In this document: in pieces, positions 37,554 through 48,500 of the stretch
Position numbering within the stretch: position 1 is the stretch's first letter
Layout: the number at the start of each line of letters is the position of its first letter
From: Manis javanica
Lineage: Eukaryota > Chordata > Mammalia > Pholidota > Manidae
Reading direction: 5' to 3'
Assembly (NCBI RefSeq): GCF_040802235.1
Contig: NC_133166.1
Coordinates: 113,164,991-113,228,990, forward strand
Length of the DNA stretch: 64,000 nucleotides
Notes under the pieces: model-generated
What the model saw: the letters and a program-made list of their open reading frames with translations, nothing else
What the model was told of the DNA's origin: nothing
Database searches by the model: none
Program-made: the position numbers and the translations under genes

Positions 37554-40500
37554 ATGTTCCCTGAGCCTCGCCAGGAGGCTCTGTCACCCCAAGAGCCAGT
37601 CAGTGGCCACCTGGGGCCTCCAGCTGGCACACCTGAAGACCTGGTGGCTCCTGAGTGCCCACAAGACACCAAGCCCAGCTTCACACGGGTAGTCTTCTCT
37701 GACAACCGATGGTAAGGAGGGGACGGAGAGGCAGCCAGCTATGTGGGCCAGGTCGGCCAGAGGGCAGGGCCTAATCAGGTGGCTGGGCCACTGGTGTTAC
37801 AGGTCAGTCCCTGAGTCCCTGGACCCCTGCACCCTGCGGCTGCTGTGGGGGCAGCGGGAACTGGAGATCCAGGCCCTGAGGTGGGCCATTCAGAACCGTC
37901 AGGATGCCCGGCACTGCCACATCTTGCAAGAGGTGGCCGGGCTTCCACCTGAGAGGTCAGCAGGAAAGTGGTGGGGCCCCAGCTCAGCCAGCCCGTCCTG
38001 GCCCTAACTCCTGGTTTTTGTCAGACTCGGACCTCAACCCCAACCACTAAGCCTGACCAAGACTCCAACCCCAACTCAGCCCTGACCCTTACCCTGACCT
38101 TTGCCTCTAACCCTCGTCCTCACCTGACTGATCCCTCACCCTAACCCTGAACACATTGATGGGTGCTGAAGCAAACCTAGGCCCCACTTCCGACCTCTCA
38201 GAACCTGACCTGGCTGGCTCAGCCACACTCTGTGTACTTGGGCCCCTCATGGCAATGAAGAGGATCCCCTCCTTCTCCCCTCCTTGGCTGCTGACCCACA
38301 GGTGGGGGCTGCTGAGATTGCCCCTTCCCCCAGGAGCTCACACAGTCAGGAAAAGGTCCTGCAGCACCAGGTCCAGAAGCTGACTCTGGAATTGAAAGAG
38401 CAGAAGGAAAAGGCCCAGTTGGTGAGGGGCAGATGGGACAGGGAGCTGGGAAGGGGATCTGAGCTAGGGTGAGGCTGGGTGGCCAGGCAGGGGTTGGCCT
38501 GGGGGAATGGGGTCTGGGGAAGGCCCCACCCATCTCTGAGCCTTCTGGGAGCAGGAAAAGGCACAGCTGGAGGAACGGCTGCTACAGACCCTGAACACAC
38601 GGCAGCAGCTGGAGGCCGAGCTGCAGGCCTTCCAGAAATCCTGCCTCCTGCAGCTGGCTCGCTCCTCCTGGGTGGGCCGCATGCTTCGGTCTTCGACTGG
38701 CAGTGTGGAGGTGAGCCTGTGCCCTGGGGATCTCCTTGCTTGGCCTGCCCTCCTGCTTCTCTGGACTGCCCTCAGACAGCCAGGATGCCCTGTCCAGGCC
38801 AATGCTTCTGCTGGGGGTCCTTGGCCTGCCTGGAAGCTTGCCCCCATCACACTGCCTCTAGAACTGTGGCCTGGGACAGGGAGGAGCCATGAGCCCTGTG
38901 GTCCCCCCTGCCTCACACTCAGCAAGTGTGTGCCTCAGGTGCTGGTGAGGTCAAAGGGGAGGAGTGCCCTTCCCCACAGCCCCTGCCTACTACCTCTGCT
39001 CTCCTTTTGCAGGTAGTGACCGCAGAAACCCTGATGGACTCCAGTGATGTCTCTGAGAACGATCAGGGCTCCACTGCTGGGGAGGTAAGCAAGGCCCCCC
39101 ACATGCACGAACAGCTCTGCAGCCCTGCAGGATGGGAGGGCTACATGCTTGTTGCTTCCCGGCCAGGGTTTCCGGCTGGAGGATGTAGACTGGAACAGCA
39201 TCGCCCATCGATATCCCAACCTCTTCACCAAGATCAAGTCCTATGCAGACCAAGAGTAACCACTGGGCAGGGATTCCCCATGGGGGAGAGGAGGGGGTCT
39301 TGCCCTGGCAGGCATGGACCAGAGTCCAATCTCTACCTTTTAGTGTTCCTAGACAAGCCATTTATACTTTCCAAGTGTCAGTTCTCTCATCTGTAGGACA
39401 GCGTTGGGGATCAAGGGAGAAGGTTCCTGGAACATCTCTGTCCTGCCATTAGCCCCTGTCCCAGGCTGAGTCCCAGCAACCCAACTTGGGGTGCCCTGGA
39501 GGCTGAATGGGGGCAGGGTTGGGGTCCAGGAGCTCAAGCCCAGCAAGGAATGAGCATATAGTGGCCCACAGGCACCCCCTGCCCCCAAAGGCCCCAATGC
39601 CTGGCGAGTGGGGCTCCGAGTTGCACAGACGGCGCATGAAGCAGAGTCTCAAGAGCGTTGAGTGGAGCTCCCTGCCCTTGGGCACCAGCAGCTCTGGGGG
39701 CTCCGACTCCAATTCCAGCAGCTGCCAGCTCACCAATCCTTATACGGTGCAGAGGGTGACAGGGCACCCACCCTCCCCGCCAAGCTTAACTTCCTCTGAG
39801 AAGACGGAGGTGCCAGCAGGGAGCCTCAGCAAGGATGCCCAGGCAGAGCCTGAAGGTGGAGTGGGGCAGGTCTCCCTTGGTCGCCATTCCCTCTCATCTC
39901 TACGGGGTTATAATTTCTGCCCAGAGCACTGATAGACGTCCCCAACCACCTGGCCTTCACAGCAGCCCAGAATGAGGCCACTGGGTTAGGGTGGTCCTGG
40001 AGGACTCCTGCTACTGCCTCCCTAGTCTGGCTCACACACACACATTCACCCACAGGCACACACAAGTACTGTGAGCTCCCCCTCTGCTCCCCAAGGTCCA
40101 GCCAAACCTCCTGCCCAATCTGACCCCTGGCGCTGCTTCTCTCTCACATGGACCCTCAGGGCTCTGCAGGGCGGGTCCGGTCTTGCAGATGTCCCAGTGG
40201 ACGCTCCATATGGGGGCCCCCTCCTGGACAGGCCTCCTCTCCCTGGATCCCCGTAAAACCCACTCGCACTGGGGAGGAAAGACAGTTCAGGCACCCAAGG
40301 CCTGTGCAGATCCCGAACACTGGCATCCCGGGCACTGTTGGAGGTGAGGGGTGACCCGGCAGGAACGGGGCTCCTAGCAGGACTGGCACAGGCGGGGCCC
40401 AAGTGTCCACTCACAGCCCTTCCCTGCCCGCTTCCGCTCCTGCCCCAGCCCGACCGGCTCCTGCCTGAAGATCGTGGCCGTGAGCCGCCGCGGCAGGTTC

Positions 40501-41967
40501 GTCCGCATCCTCAACCAGTCGCCGGAGGAGACTGCCGAGCTGAGCGGCCTCGTGCTGCAGCAGCTCGTGCGCGGCTTCCCGGAGCGCACGTACCGCTTCC
40601 CGCCCGGCACGCGGCTGGGGCCGCGGCAGCTCGTCACGGTGCGCCCTGCCCCGCCGCTCCGCCCCCCGGTCTCAAGTCCGGATGCCCCCCGCCCCTCACT
40701 CTCCCGCCTCCCGTGCCCTCCCCAGGTGTGGGGCGAGGGGCGCTGCGGCTCCCAGGGGGCGCCGCCCTCGTCCTTGGGCCGAGAGCCCGTCCGCTTCCAC
40801 TCCAGCCCGGGCTGCGTGACTCTCCTCCTGAACCCCAAGGGCGAGGTCAGTGAGGGTACCCCCGGGGGTCGGGCCTCTGGGATGAGGGTGACCGCAGCGC
40901 GCCCCGGCCCCGCAGACCCTCAGCGAGCACCAGGCCCCGCACACCGTGGCCCCCGCCTCGAGGCTCTTCTCTGACGACACCGACTCGTCCACCGACTGCT
41001 TCCCGCTCTCGGAGGCCCAGTCCCAGGCCGACAGCAGCGAACAGCCGCACCGCCCTCGACCTCCGCGCGCCGGTCGGCTGAGGGAGGCCCGGGCCGGACG
41101 CCGGAGGCTGGGGTGAGCATCGCGGGTCCCTGGGCCTGAGCCCCTCCCCAGGACCCGCCCCAGCAAAAACCGTCCCCCTCGGCTGGCCCCAAGTCAGAGC
41201 CCGTCCCCTCCAGGGCAGATTCCCAATGATGCAGGATCCCCCCAGGCACCCCCGCTCCCCAGGCTACATTCTCGCCAGGGCCGCCCCCTTCGTGGGCGGG
41301 TTCCGGCCCTCACGATCTCCTCGCTCCGCCAGGACGAGGGGCCTCTTGCCCCGCCTGACCACCGGCGAGCACCTCCTCCCGCGGGAGGGGCCGGCGCGGT
41401 CCGAAGGTGCCGACACCGGCCCTCCGGAGCGGCTGCCCACCGTCCCGGGTGCGAGGATGCCGGCTCGCGGAGGGAGGGGCGGGCCGGTAGGGAGCGAGCA
41501 GCTGGCCCGCCCCGCCCCTACCCCACCGCGGTCCCACACAGAGGCCGCGCTGGGCCTCCGGGACGGGCAGGCTGGGAACCAGCCCAGAGTGAGGGTGAGC
41601 GCGCACGTGCTGGGAGTCCCGGACAGCCCCGCCCCCTCCGGGCCCCGCCCCTCCTCCGGGCCCCGCGCCCCCGGCTCCTCCCTCCGCCTCCGCCCCTCCT
41701 TCCTCCCCGCCCCTTCCCCTCCCGGCTCCTCCCTCCAGGCTTCTCTCCTCGGGACCCCCGACCCCTTCCCGCCCCGCTCCTTCCTCCTGCCCCGCCCCGC
41801 CCCGCCCCGCGCGCTTCTCAGGCCCTGCCCCCCAGGTGTGCCGGAGGAGCGTGGACAGGTGCTGCCCCATGGTGGCGCTGTCGGTGCAGAGCACGGCTGA
41901 GAGCAGATTTGGCTTCCGCTTCCTCAGCTGCCCGCCCATCACGGCGGACGCGCGTTGGCAGGTGTAA
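37554..41967 (+). CDS. LMNTD2: LMNTD2, lamin tail domain-containing protein 2
   Basis: Fourteen coding exons: 37554-37711, 37803-37955, 38334-38421, 38555-38710, 39013-39084, 39167-39255, 39572-39869, 40056-40252, 40449-40638, 40726-40845, 40916-41112, 41333-41448, 41542-41594 and 41836-41967. Every phase agrees and the frame is 672 codons plus TAA; human is about 634 aa from memory. Residues about 55-190 are a coiled coil (LRLLWGQRELEIQALRWAI, then heptad-rich Leu/Glu/Gln). A Ser-rich linker follows. A lamin-tail Ig-like domain lies at about 400-520 (CLKIVAVSRRGRFVRILNQS, QLVRGFPERTYRFPPGTRLG, VTLLLNPKGEV). The Arg-rich tail ends FGFRFLSCPP. Function is poorly known; intermediate-filament-like or nuclear-envelope roles are inferred from the domain only. 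The first ATG with good context after the acceptor at 37,535 was chosen; an upstream start cannot be excluded. Confidence 0.92.
38030..38158 (+). repeat. Degenerate CCCTAA-like run in an LMNTD2 intron
   Basis: Rich in ccaacccc, accctaacc, ctaaccctcg and ccctaaccctgaaca, with irregular spacing. It resembles decayed telomere-type or C-rich satellite sequence but has no exact register. Confidence 0.5.
39310..39425 (+). repeat. Possible MIR fragment
   Basis: acaagccatttatactttcc and gttctctcatctgtaggaca follow the MIR core order (caagttact...cctcatctgtaaaat) with much divergence. It lies in the LMNTD2 intron after exon 39167-39255. Confidence 0.4.
40449..40845 (+). CDS. LMNTD2: LMNTD2 lamin-tail domain exons (two exons, 87-base intron)
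   Basis: Exons 40449-40638 and 40726-40845 encode the core beta-sandwich of the LTD. Conserved features are the hydrophobic start LKIVAV, the RFPPGTRLGPRQLVTVWGEG turn seen in lamins (P-G-T ... V-T-V-W), and a final VTLLLNPKGEV strand. The short intervening intron is GC-rich. Confidence 0.9.
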
Positions 41968-42049
41968 GGAGCGCGCAGGCCCTGAAGGGTCGAGGGGAGA
42001 AAGCGGGGGGCAGGAGGGCATGCGGAAGCCGGCCGTGCCAGATGCGTGT

Positions 42050-42055
42050 TTTATT
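42050..42055 (-). terminator. LRRC56: LRRC56 poly(A) signal AATAAA
   Basis: Plus-strand tttatt; on minus it reads ggttcaataaaaca. It lies about 520 bases after the LRRC56 stop codon and 83 bases beyond the LMNTD2 stop on the other strand. Confidence 0.8.
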
Positions 42056-42074
42056 GAACCAACGTCTCCTACCA

Positions 42075-42080
42075 AGTAAA
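42075..42080 (+). terminator. LMNTD2: Possible LMNTD2 poly(A) signal AGTAAA
   Basis: No canonical AATAAA follows the LMNTD2 stop nearby. AGTAAA is a known weaker variant and is the first candidate, 108 bases after the stop. Confidence 0.35.
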
Positions 42081-42574
42081 CCGCATTTCTGTACACGTGA
42101 GAGCTGAAAATCATTCACTTGGGTCCCAAAATCCTGCCCCAAGAAGGGGGACTGGCCGCCCCACCCCCTCAGGGGAACCCCTCAAGCCCACCAGGGGTGG
42201 GAGGCCTGGTGGCTGAGTTCTGGGGCAGCAAGGGCCTGCCGGGGAGTGAACGGGCCAGTTCTGGCCACTTTGGCCTGGGAACATCTGCAGCTCTTGACAG
42301 CAGGCCCTTCTGTCTACTGCTGGGAAGGTCAGGCCACAGGAGGGAGCAGGCACCTGGACCAAAGGGAGGGACCTGGGCCATCCTGTCCTGAGCTCGGGAA
42401 GTGCCAACCCCCACTACTCTAGTCCCTTTTCTGTGTCGGGCCCACTTCCCGCCCCCAAACACACCCTGCCAGTTCTCCTGTATCTGGGGCCAGAATTCAC
42501 ATGGGGCTCCCATGACCACACTGGGGTCCTGTGGCCACAGTTCAGGCCAGCTCAACAGTGGGTGGGGGCTTACA

Positions 42575-45500
42575 CTAGGGGTGGAACTGGGCTGGGGTGA
42601 TGGGGCTCAGGTGTGGCCTGCCCTGGAGGCCTGGGGGTCTCACTACTGGACCTGGGGCTGGCATTAGGCCTGGACATCCCTGGGCTTGAGGGCTGGGACC
42701 TGCAGCCGCCGCCAGGGCTTTGAGAGCAGTCACTGCAGCCAGCCCCTGACCCAGGCCAGGCTTCAAGCTGCCCAGGGCTCTGAGCCGTCGCCCCCGGAAC
42801 TGAAGGTCTGTGGACCACCAGGAGCCACTGTCTGACTCAGGTGGCCTGGGGAGCTTGTGGGGAGGAGGGAGCAGCACATAGCCCGAGGTCCTGGAAGGCT
42901 CTGGAAAGGAGGAAGGAGATGGCCTGTCAGGCAGGGAGGCCCATAGAGTCAGAAGGTGGTTGGGGGGTGACCACAAGCAGGGCTGCTGTGCTCACTGTAC
43001 CATCCCCCCAAGGCAGTAGCCTTTTCCCATGATGCCCCAGGGAAGCCCTGGTCTCAGCCGTATGACCTCTGCTCATTGCTTGGGCTGGGTCCTCCTCTGC
43101 GGTGGCAGAGACCACAAGCCTGGGCTCTGGCATTGTCACTGGGTCCCGTCACCTGGACCGGTCCCTAAACCTCTGCTCTAGAGTGAGGCCCTGGCACCTG
43201 CCTTGGAGTAGACTGGGCCACAGTCACCCAGTGCCCACCTGGACACAGCCTGGAGTGGGAGGCACCCTTTTGTCCCCAAGTCCCTCTCATCTGTCACCTC
43301 TCCAGCCATTCCTCCTGGCTGCACTGTTTGCTCCCTCTCCACCCTCCGCTAGCTGGTCCCAGAACCACCTGCTCCAGCCCCTCCTCCCAAGCACAGCCAG
43401 CTCACAGGAGGGCAGAGGCTTGGTCTGCCTTGTCCCTGTCCATCCCCCTTGGTGCTGCCTTCCCTACCCCCACAGAAAGGTCATCGGCCAACCTTCAAGC
43501 CTGTGCTCCTGCCGCCCCTGCTTGTAATGCATCCCCCAAGGCTTGCCCACCCAGCTGTTACCCCAGTCGGCTCAGACCCTTCCTCCAGGAAGCCACCTCG
43601 GGCCCTGCTGGGTGAGTGGTCTCTGCCTGGAAGCCCCTGCATTGGTCCACTTGGCCATGGTCAGTCTGAAGCCAGTATGCCTCCAGGAGGGCCTTGCCAT
43701 GCCCAGTTCTGTGTCCTGAGCCCAGCACCAGCCCTGCCTGTGGGGCAACACCCACCTCGGCCTCTCATCTTTCTCTGGCCTTGTGCCATGCTCCTGTCAG
43801 AACTGCCCAGTGGGCCTGTCTTGCGTTTGGGTTCTGGCCCCTCCCTGCCCCCCAGGGCTGCTCGCTCCCAGCTTGGACCTCTCCGCCCTCCTCCTTCACG
43901 GCCCTTTGCTGGAGTGCCTTCTCTCTCAAGCATCCAGCCCCAGTGGCCTCATGTCCCATATCTCAGGAGAGGACTTGGGATTGGAACCCACCCCCAGGAC
44001 AGGACCTACCAGTGCCGCTCGGGACCCAGCTGCTCTGAGGCAGGGGGTCACTCTCAGTACCTGAAACCAGGCTCAGGGGGATCTGGGGGATGTTGGGCAC
44101 AGCCTTGCCCTCTTGCTCTTCTGGGCCCCTCTGTGAGCCCCGGGGGGCTGCCATCCCTTCCTGCTGGGACTCCAGACACCTACTGGGGAAGAGTCCAGGT
44201 AGGGGTGGCCGCAGTCCTGTCCCCGCTTGGAGCCAATCCCAAAGGAGTGTGACTCTGGGATGTACCACTAGCCTTGGGTTTCCACAGCCAGCTCCTCCAG
44301 CCATGTTTGGGACTAGTGACTGCTTGGGCAGCCCCCAGACGTGACCCCCCCCCCACCAGACAGACTCCATGGCTAGCTCAGGGCAGGCTGAGGGGCACCC
44401 ACCTCAGGCGCTGCTCCCTCCAGGCCTGAAGCCCAGCCAAGGCCAGGAGGTCATGGCTGTCTGCAGGGTCAGACCCCAGGGTGGCAACCTTGTCTTCCAG
44501 CCTATTTGGGGGCAGCTGCTCCGGGGGTGCCCAGGCCTAGGGAAGGAAAGGGCTGGTTTGGGAGCATGGCCTTTGCAAGGGCTGGGTGGGCAGTCACCAG
44601 GGGAAGGGCTTATTCAGGTGCAGGGGCCTGGGACAGCGGGGCTTGTCCCTGGGATGGCCTTCGGAGTACTGGAGTCCGGCCCACTGGGGGCAAGGCATAC
44701 CTGGGACTTGTGCCGGCGCTCCCGCAAGCCCTTGGTGGGGTTCCCGCAGAGGACCGGGCCGGCACCTGGGGAAGAGGATGCATCTGGGCCTGGTTTGGGG
44801 CTGAGGGGCTGCAGAGCCAGCTTCATGCTGAGGTGAGGCAGTTACCATGGGTGAGGTTGCTGGTGTCGTCCTCTGGGGCTGTGTCCTTGGGAAGCAGACC
44901 TTCAGGCAGAGGGTCCCCAGGGACCAGCAGGGATAGGGGCCAGGGCCTCGGGGCCTGGGGTTGGGTCTCAGGCAGGGACAGCTCAGGGCTGAGTCCCCAA
45001 ATGGGTGCTTCATGGGGACGATCTGCCCAAGGATAAAAATCAGGTCAGAGGCCTGTGCCAGATGGCCAGGAGCTCCCCAGACTCTGTCCATAGACAAGGG
45101 ACCCCCGCCACCCCACATCTGTGTGTCCTGAGGCCCAGTGCCACAGGGTGGAAGGGTGGGGTCCCACCAGGAGCTGCTCACAGCAGGGGTGCCCTGGCCT
45201 GGGGGCAGGTATGCAGGGCTCCGGGGACAAGGAGTTAAAGCTAAAAAGGGATACAAGATGGGCAATCCTGCTCTGGGGGGAGGCCTGGCCTGCGGAGCAC
45301 TGTGGGGCGACCAGGTCTCCAGGCTGAGTGGGGCAGCTCTTGCCAGGTGGGTGCCTGTTGTACCCAGCCTGGGGAGCAGGCTGTCCAGGACACTGCCTTC
45401 CTTGATGGCCTCCTTCACCATGAGCCAGTCCCAGTCCAGCTTCCGGGAGGCTGGCAGGTCTGTGTGCATGGCCGGCACCTCGTCCAGGACCTGCAGCTGG

Positions 45501-48500
45501 GGGATGAGCTTCCTCACCTCTGCTCGGTAGTTGTAGCCCTGGGGTGCCTGCAGGGTGAGGGGCAGGCATGAATCCAGTGGGCCCCTCAGGACAGCTTTAT
45601 CCTGTGGCTGCTTCCCCTAGACCTGCTGTGGGGCAGGGCAGACGAGGAGAGGGCGTCAGTGCTGCTGCCCCGCCCTGCCAGGGCTGGCCAGGGCACTCTG
45701 CACTCTCACCCACATGTGACCTCACTCTCCAGGCTCACCACCAGGCTCCAGCAGTGCCCTCTGGCCTGCGGAGCTACCCTGAGCACAGCTTGGGCCAGGT
45801 GGGAGGCCTCCCTGTACTGCCTCCACCAAGCAATGGATGGAAGGGCAGGGTGAGCGAGCTTGGGGCATGTATGGCAGCTGTGCGGTGTGCAGGCCTGTGA
45901 TGTATGAATGCATTGCCATGCAGAGCATGCACAGCCTGAGGCAGTGGGGGCTCTGCTGGGGCATGCTCAGGGGTGTGTGAGCATGTGTTTGTGTGCACGG
46001 TTCTATGTGGAGACTGTACAGGGCATGCATGTGCCTCCGTGGGCTGGGGGCGTGTCATGTGTGCATGTAGCCGTGTGGGGTTTGCTCCTGGCCCAGGAGG
46101 ATGCACCAGCAGCTGCCAGGCCTCCAGTGACACAACAGAATGAGTTCGCAGAAATGAGCCACAGCCTACCTGCTGTGCCCCAGATGTGCACGCTACCCAG
46201 CCTGGACATGGCCAGTGCCAGGGTGAGCATGCAGGCTGGGTGCCTACCTTGTTGCAGGGGCTGGGTTGCAGGCACACCAGGTTGCCCTCCAGGGTGAGCG
46301 TGGCCAGCCTTGGGCACAGCTGCAGGTAGCGCAGCTGCCCCAGACCCTCCACGCTGTTGCCCTCCAGGTCCAGCACCTCAAGCTGCTCCAGCAGGCACAG
46401 CGGGCTCAGATCTGAGATGTCATTGTAGGAGACGTAGAGTTCCTGGGGCAGCGTAGAGGCCTCAGCCAGGGTCCGGCCTGGTGCCCTCTCCCTAGCCCAG
46501 GGCTCCCACACCCACCTTCAGGGCTGGGAATGAGCCAATGCCATCCAGGTCAGTCAGGCCACAGCGAGCCAGCCACAGCACCTGCAAGTGGCCCAGGGAG
46601 GTGCCCAGGTCTCTGCAGAGGGCGGGGGCAGCTGGTTAGTGCTGGCCTGGCCTGGTGGCCATGCCTGTGGCCTTGAAGGCCTTGGGCCGTGCCCCATGCC
46701 CGGACGCCAGCCGCTTCTGGCTCTCTTCAGGTGCAGGGGCAGATGAGACTGTGGCTGATGCAGCCTCCAGGGGGAGGAAGGGCCCCCAGCGCTCCCTGCC
46801 TTCCCTCTTTGCTGCAGCCCCCTGGTCCCCAGCATGGGCAGAATGGCCTCCACCTTCTCCAGCTGCTGGAGGGCCTGGACCTGGCCTCTGGCAGCTGCCC
46901 TTGTGCTGGACCCCTCAGCACAGCCTCACCTGCTGCCCGCGGCCATGAAGGAAGGCCGGCCAGCTGCTCGCCCTCTCTCCCCTCAGCCCCTCCCCCAGCC
47001 CAGCTGTGCCTCTGCCAAGGGCCAATCCCCAACCTATGCCCTGGACTTGTCCCTGCCACCCTCCCTATGCAGATGGCCGGGCCAGGCCCTTCCATCTGAC
47101 AACTGTGGGGGCAATCCTTCTACTCCCTGGCCTCTCTGGGCCCCACCTCTGCCAGTAGGGCTCTCTTGGCCTGGGTGTCCCACAACTCCTGGCAGGGCAT
47201 GGGCCCACCACCCATAACTCTGTCAGTTGGCCTCTGCGATGTTCTTGATGTCATTTTGCTTGTATTTTCTCTCACCCTGTGCCCACCTGCAACCCTACCA
47301 CTCCCCTGTGGGTCCTCTGGACATGACTCTTGTTTTCTGCCTTCTCTCTCCCATTTCCATCTCTCTGTCTTTTCTTCTGCTTTCTGGGAGATTTCCTTAT
47401 CAGCCAACATTGCTGTTAGCGTTCTTACATTGACCATAATGTCTCATTCCTAACATTCGGCGCTGTTCTCTCATCCTTTTTCACAGCATGCTGTTCTTGT
47501 TTTGAAGATGCAAATACACCCATCCCCTCTGTGTCTCTCAGAACCTCATGTGAAGAGGTTTAGGAATCTCACTCTCCTAAATTGTCTCTGTCTCCTCTGG
47601 GGCCTTCTGGGTCTGTTTTGACCTTTTCCTTTCATGCTGCAGGTGTTGTAGTATTTCTCATTATATTGTTAGTAGCATCTTGGGCATCCAAATTGTGAGT
47701 GAGGGGCTGCACGGCTGCTTAGAAGTGCTGAGCCCCCGCACTGATGTGGGGGCCTCCCTGTGGGTGACGACCAGTGGCTGGAGGTGGTGGTGGATGCCTC
47801 CACGTGTCCAGTTGGCTCCACAGCCACTTGGGTTCCCTGTGCCCCAGAGTGTGCCTGGTGCCTTCACACCTCAGGAATTGGCACTAGCTCTTCTCCCTGC
47901 TCAGCAGGGTCTGCCTTCCAACACTAGGATGCCTCATCCACATAAGGACATTACCACTCCGCTTGGGTCCCCCGTGGCCAGCAGTTCTGCGTGGCCCTGT
48001 GTGGCTCAGGCACTTCCTCAGCCTGTGCTCCCAGTCTCTTCGCCACTGCACCCTGTGTGGGCTCTGTGGGTTCGTCTGCTGCTCACATCTACTTTAGCCT
48101 TTGCCCTTGGGGCACAGAGACTCTGTGGTCACCCCCAGTTACTGCCTTCAATGGGTTTTCCAATCGTTTCTGAATTGGCTGAAATTTGTGTCTAGTAATG
48201 TCTTCAAGATGCGCTAATCAAATGATTTTCTGTGGCCTCTCACTCATTCACCAGTGCTGGCTGGGCATGAAGTCCTTGGTTCATAAGTTCTGCATGGGCA
48301 CCATTCTCTTGTCTTCTGGCTTTGAGAGTTTTTGTAGGGAAGTCTAAGGAAAACTCCACTCTTTTCTTTTGAAAGGAAGCCGTGATCTCTTTTCTTGGCT
48401 GCCCCCACGTTTTGTCTTTATCTTGAAGTCCAGCAACTTTATTAGGATGTTTCACTGTTGGCAATTCAGTCTCAATTTTTCTTTTAATCTGTAGATGAAA

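Noticed and set aside
41638-41830. CCGCCCC-rich LMNTD2 intron as a promoter or G-quadruplex switch
   Set aside because: Could fold as G-quadruplex on the other strand, but similar GC-rich introns are common here and nothing ties it to regulation.
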